Origin: UBA1189 sp045647345 | GTDB lineage: Bacteria; Bacteroidota; Bacteroidia; Bacteroidales; Bacteroidaceae | DNA: 10,614 nt | Reading direction: 5' to 3' | Assembly (NCBI GenBank): GCA_045647345.1 | Contig: JAZRMG010000179.1 | Coordinates: 1-10,614 of the forward strand | Part shown: positions 6,643 through 10,614 of the stretch, piece after piece | Layout of the letters: every line of letters begins with the position of its first letter | Position numbering within the stretch: the stretch's first letter is position 1 | Translations under genes and position numbers: made by a program | Notes under the pieces: generated by a model | Database searches by the model: none | Seen by the model: the letters and a program-made list of their open reading frames with translations, nothing else | Told to the model about the DNA's origin: nothing

Positions 6643-7995
6643 TTACTCTGCTTTTTTCTTTGCAGCAGGCTTCTTTGCGGCTTTCTTGGGCTTCTCCTCA
6701 GCAGCGGGGATAGTAACGCCCTTGATCTTCTCCAACTCCTTGGTGAGTGCCTCAATCTCCTCATCCTGATTCTTGATCGTGGTGAGCAATGCATTGAGCT
6801 CCTCATTGTCTATGTCAACAGGATAGAGTGAGTTGACACGGCTGATGAAGTCACCGAGGATATTCATATAGTTGGTGAAAGCATCGTAAGGTGAGTCGTA
6901 GATGCTACGATACATGCCTACGCTGTTCTCCTTGGTGGTCATGAAGCGGAAGTTGTTGCTTGCCTGCAGGTAGTCCCAGTCTTGCTTGATGCGCTTGTCG
7001 AGACCGATGAGTACGCGGTCAGCTACGCTATAGAGCTTATTGAAAGCCTCACGTTGCATGGTGTTACCCAACCAGCAGCTGATGTCGCGCTCCTCGTCGA
7101 CCCATGACATGGGATAAGGAACATCAACGGAACCTACCGACTTGTAATTCTTGATCACCTCGCTCGGGGTAGAGAACGAGATACCACGTTCACGAGCACA
7201 TTCGGGCAGAGCCTTGAAGAACTCGAGGATGTTTGAACTCAGAGGTTGGAAGATACCGAGAGCCGACAACTCCATGAAGATATTGATAACCTCTTCCTCG
7301 GCTGGTGTCTGGGCAATCCAATCCATGTATGTACCTGCCATCAAAGGATATGCATCCCATGAAGTATTGGCAAAGCGCAATGAGATATCGTCAGAGAGTT
7401 TGTAGTCGCGGAGCAACACCTTGAGATTGGGGTTGGTATTAGCATGGTAGAGATAGTGAGGACTCTTCCATCCGAGGATATGCTTAGCACCTTCGGTGAG
7501 CACACCCTTGAAGCCCATAGCTGCTACCTGCGCACCTATATCATCGCTATAGATCAAGCTTGAGTTGCGGAACACCTTAGGAGTCTTGCCAAATACCTGT
7601 TTGATCTTCTTGCACATGCGGTCAACATCGCTGCGGAAGCACTCTTCGTTGGCGAGTGATGATAGACCATGTGAGTAAGGCTCGGCGAGGAATTCGCAGC
7701 AACCGGTCTTGTTGATCTCTTGAAGGAGTTCAACTACTTGTGGAGCATAGCGCTCGAGCTGCTCGAGACCTACACCTGAAAGTGAGAAAGCAACCTTGAA
7801 GTAACCGTTGCTGCTCTTGATCATATCGAGCAAAGTGGTGAGAGCGGGCACATAAGAACGCTCTGCAATATCGCTGATACTACTTTCGTTGGCGTAGTCA
7901 TCGTAGTAGTAGTGGTCGGTACCTATATCGAAGAAGCGGTACCGTCTCAGATGAACAATCTGATGTATCTCAAAATATAGACAAATGGTTTTCAT
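6643..7995 (-). CDS. GH57 alpha-amylase-like protein, probably catalytically altered
   Basis: The 450-residue cytoplasmic protein (no signal peptide) has the GH57 layout of the short alpha-amylase subfamily found in Bacteroidetes and Methanocaldococcus. Region 1 is H11-Q12, here HQI rather than HQP. Region 2 is SGV (73-75). Region 3 is FRNSSLIYS (142-150), region 4 FMELSALGIFQ (240-250), and region 5 is near WLGNTMQ (308-314). Active members read about FRNTELIY in region 3, with the nucleophile Glu, and FMDYETFG in region 4, with the acid/base Asp. Here these positions are Ser146 and Glu242. 'Alpha-amylase-like' GH57 homologues lacking one or both catalytic residues are known, including in Bacteroides, so loss of hydrolysis is likely but untested. 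After the barrel and helical bundle come a short coiled coil (about 404-426) and a Lys/Ala-rich tail (433-449). The gene is last in the glycogen operon, 48 bp after the glycosyltransferase, with AAAGGA about 17 bp upstream of the ATG. A binding, priming or regulatory role is inference. Confidence 0.88.
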   Translation of the reverse strand: MKTICLYFEIHQIVHLRRYRFFDIGTDHYYYDDYANESSISDIAERSYVPALTTLLDMIKSSNGYFKVAFSLSGVGLEQLERYAPQVVELLQEINKTGCCEFLAEPYSHGLSSLANEECFRSDVDRMCKKIKQVFGKTPKVFRNSSLIYSDDIGAQVAAMGFKGVLTEGAKHILGWKSPHYLYHANTNPNLKVLLRDYKLSDDISLRFANTSWDAYPLMAGTYMDWIAQTPAEEEVINIFMELSALGIFQPLSSNILEFFKALPECARERGISFSTPSEVIKNYKSVGSVDVPYPMSWVDEERDISCWLGNTMQREAFNKLYSVADRVLIGLDKRIKQDWDYLQASNNFRFMTTKENSVGMYRSIYDSPYDAFTNYMNILGDFISRVNSLYPVDIDNEELNALLTTIKNQDEEIEALTKELEKIKGVTIPAAEEKPKKAAKKPAAKKKAE

Positions 7996-8043
7996 AACTT
8001 AAATTTTTAATCCTTTTGATTCTTGTTTCAGCGTTGCCGCCAC

Positions 8044-9351
8044 TTATTTTATATCTTTCACTGCCTCGAGGTACTCGTCGTTATTGAAATAACCACGGCC
8101 ACAAAGCTGGTTGTAGCACTCACGGATGCGCAGGCCTACCTTCTCCCATGTGATGCGGTCGACCTCCTTGATACCCTCCTCAGAGAGGTAGTTGTACAGG
8201 GCATCGTTGGTACATACGCTATACATGGCATCGGCCAAGGCGTTGATGTCCCAATAGTCGACCTTGATGACGTTGTCCAAGATTTCGCCACAACCTGATT
8301 GCTTTGAAATGATTGAGGGACAGCCGCACTGCATAGCCTCCAAGGGGGCAATACCGAAGGGCTCAGACACAGAGGGCATCACAAACACGTCGGAGTTCTT
8401 GTATGACTCGTACACCTGACGGCCCTTCTGGAAGCCGGGGAAGTGGAAACGGTCGGCAATGCCACGCTCAGCAGCAAGGTGAATCATTGCATTCATCATA
8501 TCACCGCTACCTGCCATGCAGAAACGGATGTTACGTGTGCGCTGGAGCACCTTGGCAGCAGCCTCGACAAAGTATTCGGGACCCTTCTGCATGGTGATAC
8601 GTCCGAGGTAGGTAACCACCTTTTCGTTGGGGTTCTTATTGGGGACGATATCGAGCAACTCCTGGCTGAGGGGATACACGGCATTGTGCATAGCCACACA
8701 CTTGCGGGGGTCTTGGTGATACTGGTTGATCACGGTCTGACGGGTGTGCTCAGATACACACATGATACAGTCGGCGTGGTCCATACCATTTTTCTCGATG
8801 CTATACACCGTGGGGTTGACCTTACCGCGTGAGCGGTCAAAGTCGGTAGCGTGAACGTGGATGCACAAGGGCTTACCACTCACCATCTTGGCATGTACAC
8901 CTGCGGGATAGGTGAGCCAGTCATGGGCGTGGATGAGGTCAAACTCCTCACTACGGGCCAAGACACCTGAGATGATGCTGAAGTTGTTAATCTCGTCGTG
9001 CAAGTTGCTGGGGTAACCACCGGCAAACTGTATGCAGCCAAGGTCATCGAGTCCCTGCAGATAGTTGAAATCAGCATAGAGGTGGTCGCGGAAACGATAG
9101 TAGTCCTCGGCTCTGTGACCAACGAAACGATGCTTGATGTTGTCGTAGTTGACATCGCGCCATACGACGGGCACCTGACTCATGTTCACGATTTTCAAGA
9201 AACCTTCCTCCTCACCCGTAGGCTTGGGCAGACAGAAGGTGGTTTCTACATCGCCCTGAAGGCTTAATCCCTTTGTTATACCATAACTGGCAACAGCGAG
9301 ACCTCCATATATCTTAGGAGGAAACTCCCAACCGAACATTAAAACTTTCAT
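8044..9351 (-). CDS. GT-B fold glycogen-synthase-like glycosyltransferase
   Basis: This 435-residue cytoplasmic enzyme is predicted to add glucose from a nucleotide sugar to a growing alpha-1,4-glucan. Evidence: the N-terminal domain opens with MKVLMFGWEFPPKIYGGL, whose K13 and GGL (16-18) form the donor-phosphate loop of GT4/GT5 synthases. HAHDW (141-145) and the HVHATD strand (165-170) follow. The C-terminal domain has GRITMQKG (250-257) with Arg251 and Lys256, which contact the donor phosphates, and the E-x7-E motif E330 to E338 (EPFGIAPLE). Both key motifs are intact, unlike in the flanking hydrolase-type proteins. The length is shorter than classical ADP-glucose GlgA (about 480). The donor cannot be read from sequence; UDP-glucose-dependent glycogen synthesis has been reported in the related Prevotella bryantii. 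The start is fixed by a consensus ribosome site 8 bp upstream. The gene sits between debranching enzyme and GH57 protein, 19 and 48 bp away, supporting one transcript. Confidence 0.88.
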   Translation of the reverse strand: MKVLMFGWEFPPKIYGGLAVASYGITKGLSLQGDVETTFCLPKPTGEEEGFLKIVNMSQVPVVWRDVNYDNIKHRFVGHRAEDYYRFRDHLYADFNYLQGLDDLGCIQFAGGYPSNLHDEINNFSIISGVLARSEEFDLIHAHDWLTYPAGVHAKMVSGKPLCIHVHATDFDRSRGKVNPTVYSIEKNGMDHADCIMCVSEHTRQTVINQYHQDPRKCVAMHNAVYPLSQELLDIVPNKNPNEKVVTYLGRITMQKGPEYFVEAAAKVLQRTRNIRFCMAGSGDMMNAMIHLAAERGIADRFHFPGFQKGRQVYESYKNSDVFVMPSVSEPFGIAPLEAMQCGCPSIISKQSGCGEILDNVIKVDYWDINALADAMYSVCTNDALYNYLSEEGIKEVDRITWEKVGLRIRECYNQLCGRGYFNNDEYLEAVKDIK

Positions 9352-9359
9352 ATTTCGAT

Positions 9360-9365
9360 CCTCCT
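9360..9365 (-). promoter_or_regulatory. Strong Shine-Dalgarno site for the glycosyltransferase
   Basis: AGGAGG on the minus strand lies 8 bp before the ATG at 9351. Perfect anti-16S complementarity is uncommon in Bacteroidetes, which mostly initiate without it. It lies in the 19-bp gap after the debranching-enzyme stop, so it sets the start of the second cistron independently of upstream translation. Confidence 0.75.
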
Positions 9366-9370
9366 ATTCG

Positions 9371-10614
9371 TTAAATATCATACTCGTTCAATACATCCAA
9401 GATGCGCAAGATCTCGGCCACATTCATGGCGAAGGCTACAGCACCACGTCCTATGAATGGGGGGTTGCCATCATACAGCTCGGGGATAGAACCGATACAG
9501 TGTGTAGTCATCTCCTCCTCGAAGCCGATGAGCTGACGCTCAACGAACGACAGACCACTCAACTTGTGGATGCGCAAGTAAGCCTCCATGTAGAAGCCAC
9601 CGAGCCAAGGCCATGCGGTACCCTGATGGTAAGCATAGTCGCGCTCAACCTGCGGACCTACATAGTTGGGGTTGTAACCTGTGCTCTTGGGGCTGAGCGA
9701 ACGCAAACCCTTCGGGGTAAGCAACTCCTTGGTAACGATGTCGAGCACCTTCTTCTGCTGCTTGCGGTCGAGCGGAGAGTGGTCGAGAGCCACAGCAAAA
9801 ATCATGTTGGGACGTACGCTCCAGTCAGGAGTATCGCCATCGACATAGTCGTACAACCAGCCGTACTCGTTAAGGAACTTACCTACGAACGAGAGTTGGC
9901 AGCGTTGTGCGAGGTCGTTCAAAGTCTCAGACATCTCTTCATTGCCACCCACGTGGTTCATCTCTGCAGCAAAGCGCAGTGCGTTGTACCACAAGGCGTT
10001 AATCTCAACCACATAGCCTGTGCGGGCTACTACGGGACGGCCATTGGCAACAGAGTTCATCCATGTCACTGCCTTGTCGCGACCATTAGTGTAGAGCAAT
10101 GCGTTGTCGTGGAGGAAGAGGTTGTCGTGCTTGCCAAGACGGATATATTCGATAATGTCTTGCAAGAGCTGGCCATACTCGTCCCAACACTGCTTGAGTG
10201 AGGTCTTCTTGGCATACTGCTGCAAGGTCCATACCGCCCAGAGGAGTACATCGGGATGTTCCATCTCGTAGATCTTGCACTCGCTAGAACGCTCGTTAAC
10301 GAAGTCGGTGATAGCCTCAGCGGCAGTCTTCATAGCCGACTTGAACTCGTCCATCTCACCTGTAGCCAAGGTCAAGCCTGGAAGCGACACAAACATGTGG
10401 CGAGCACGGCACTTGAACCAAGGATAACCTGCGAGGATGTAGTGCTTATCGCCCTGAAGGTTGTGGAACTGGTGACCAGCGATGACCAAGCTATTCTTAA
10501 AGGTATCGCGTGGGGGACGAATCTCGTACTCGTGCTCGGACATCTGCTTCAGTTTGGGTGATGAAGCCTCAGAGACACCAGCTGAGAAGATGATGGTCTC
10601 GCCCTTCTTGATGG
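9371..10614 (-). CDS. Glycogen debranching enzyme / amylo-alpha-1,6-glucosidase (GH133-like), C-terminal part
   Basis: The frame stays open to the right edge, so about 413 C-terminal residues are visible and the N-terminal portion is missing (relatives are about 640-650 residues). Visible (alpha/alpha)6-barrel motifs in order are GYPWFKCRARHMFVSLPGLTL (10426-10364), AVTWMNSVANGRPVVARTG, VEINALWYNALRF, YHQGTAWPWLGG, and IPELYDGNPPF followed by RGAVAFAMNVAEILR. In GH133 enzymes this domain removes the alpha-1,6-linked glucose stub from limit glycogen. The general-base Glu of the PELYDG segment is present (codon 9479-9481). However, the usual GRD Asp is His here (codon 10397-10399) and the usual TWMD Asp, the likely general acid, is Asn (10055-10057). 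Whether this is normal for the Bacteroidales branch or marks an inactive enzyme cannot be settled here. It is the first visible gene of the glycogen operon; the operon promoter lies outside the window. Confidence 0.9.
   Translation of the reverse strand, partial: IKKGETIIFSAGVSEASSPKLKQMSEHEYEIRPPRDTFKNSLVIAGHQFHNLQGDKHYILAGYPWFKCRARHMFVSLPGLTLATGEMDEFKSAMKTAAEAITDFVNERSSECKIYEMEHPDVLLWAVWTLQQYAKKTSLKQCWDEYGQLLQDIIEYIRLGKHDNLFLHDNALLYTNGRDKAVTWMNSVANGRPVVARTGYVVEINALWYNALRFAAEMNHVGGNEEMSETLNDLAQRCQLSFVGKFLNEYGWLYDYVDGDTPDWSVRPNMIFAVALDHSPLDRKQQKKVLDIVTKELLTPKGLRSLSPKSTGYNPNYVGPQVERDYAYHQGTAWPWLGGFYMEAYLRIHKLSGLSFVERQLIGFEEEMTTHCIGSIPELYDGNPPFIGRGAVAFAMNVAEILRILDVLNEYDI

Noticed and set aside
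9500..10201. Long plus-strand open frame (233 codons)
   Set aside because: It is antisense to the debranching-enzyme gene, whose translation shows clear family motifs across the whole stretch; the antisense product has no recognisable domain.

Overview
The window looks like chromosomal DNA from a member of the Bacteroidales (Bacteroides/Prevotella/Porphyromonas-like). The evidence is a SusC/CirA-style TonB-dependent receptor with an N-terminal carboxypeptidase-regulatory-like domain, a secreted protein with a type IX secretion (T9SS) C-terminal sorting domain, promoters of the Bacteroidetes type (TTTG, 19 bp, TAnnTTTG), and a three-gene glycogen cluster with the gene order I recall from Bacteroides. 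The genus cannot be fixed from the sequence alone. Every confident gene lies on the minus strand, so transcription runs from the right edge to the left.

Right part (10614 to 6592): a probable operon of a GH133-type glycogen-debranching enzyme (5' end beyond the window), a GT-B fold glycogen-synthase-like glycosyltransferase, and a GH57 alpha-amylase-like protein. It ends in a perfect 13-bp hairpin. The first two genes are 19 bp apart, with a strong AGGAGG ribosome site in the gap; the last two are 48 bp apart. The set would build and trim intracellular alpha-glucan. However, the GH57 protein has Ser and Glu where active GH57 alpha-amylases have the nucleophile Glu and acid/base Asp. The debranching enzyme has His and Asn at two positions that are normally Asp. 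The cluster may therefore include binding or regulatory proteins rather than three ordinary enzymes.

Middle (6545 to 3136): a 1116-residue secreted multidomain protein. It has a signal peptide, a CotH-like kinase domain, a ricin-type beta-trefoil, two further helix-plus-trefoil-like modules and a T9SS sorting domain. It has its own terminator. No canonical promoter fits the short gap upstream of it.

Left part (3014 to 496): a monocistronic TonB-dependent receptor with a textbook Bacteroidetes promoter, a tandemly duplicated translation-start region and a strong terminator about 120 bp after the stop codon. Beyond it, roughly 300 bp carry no recognisable gene. The left edge holds the first 49 codons of a minimal nucleotidyltransferase (MNT/MntA-like), whose promoter lies almost on top of the start codon.

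No tRNA, rRNA, CRISPR array, insertion sequence or integrase was seen. I did not find a clear undescribed defence or mobile system. The best leads are the active-site substitutions in the glycogen operon and the CotH/beta-trefoil/T9SS protein.
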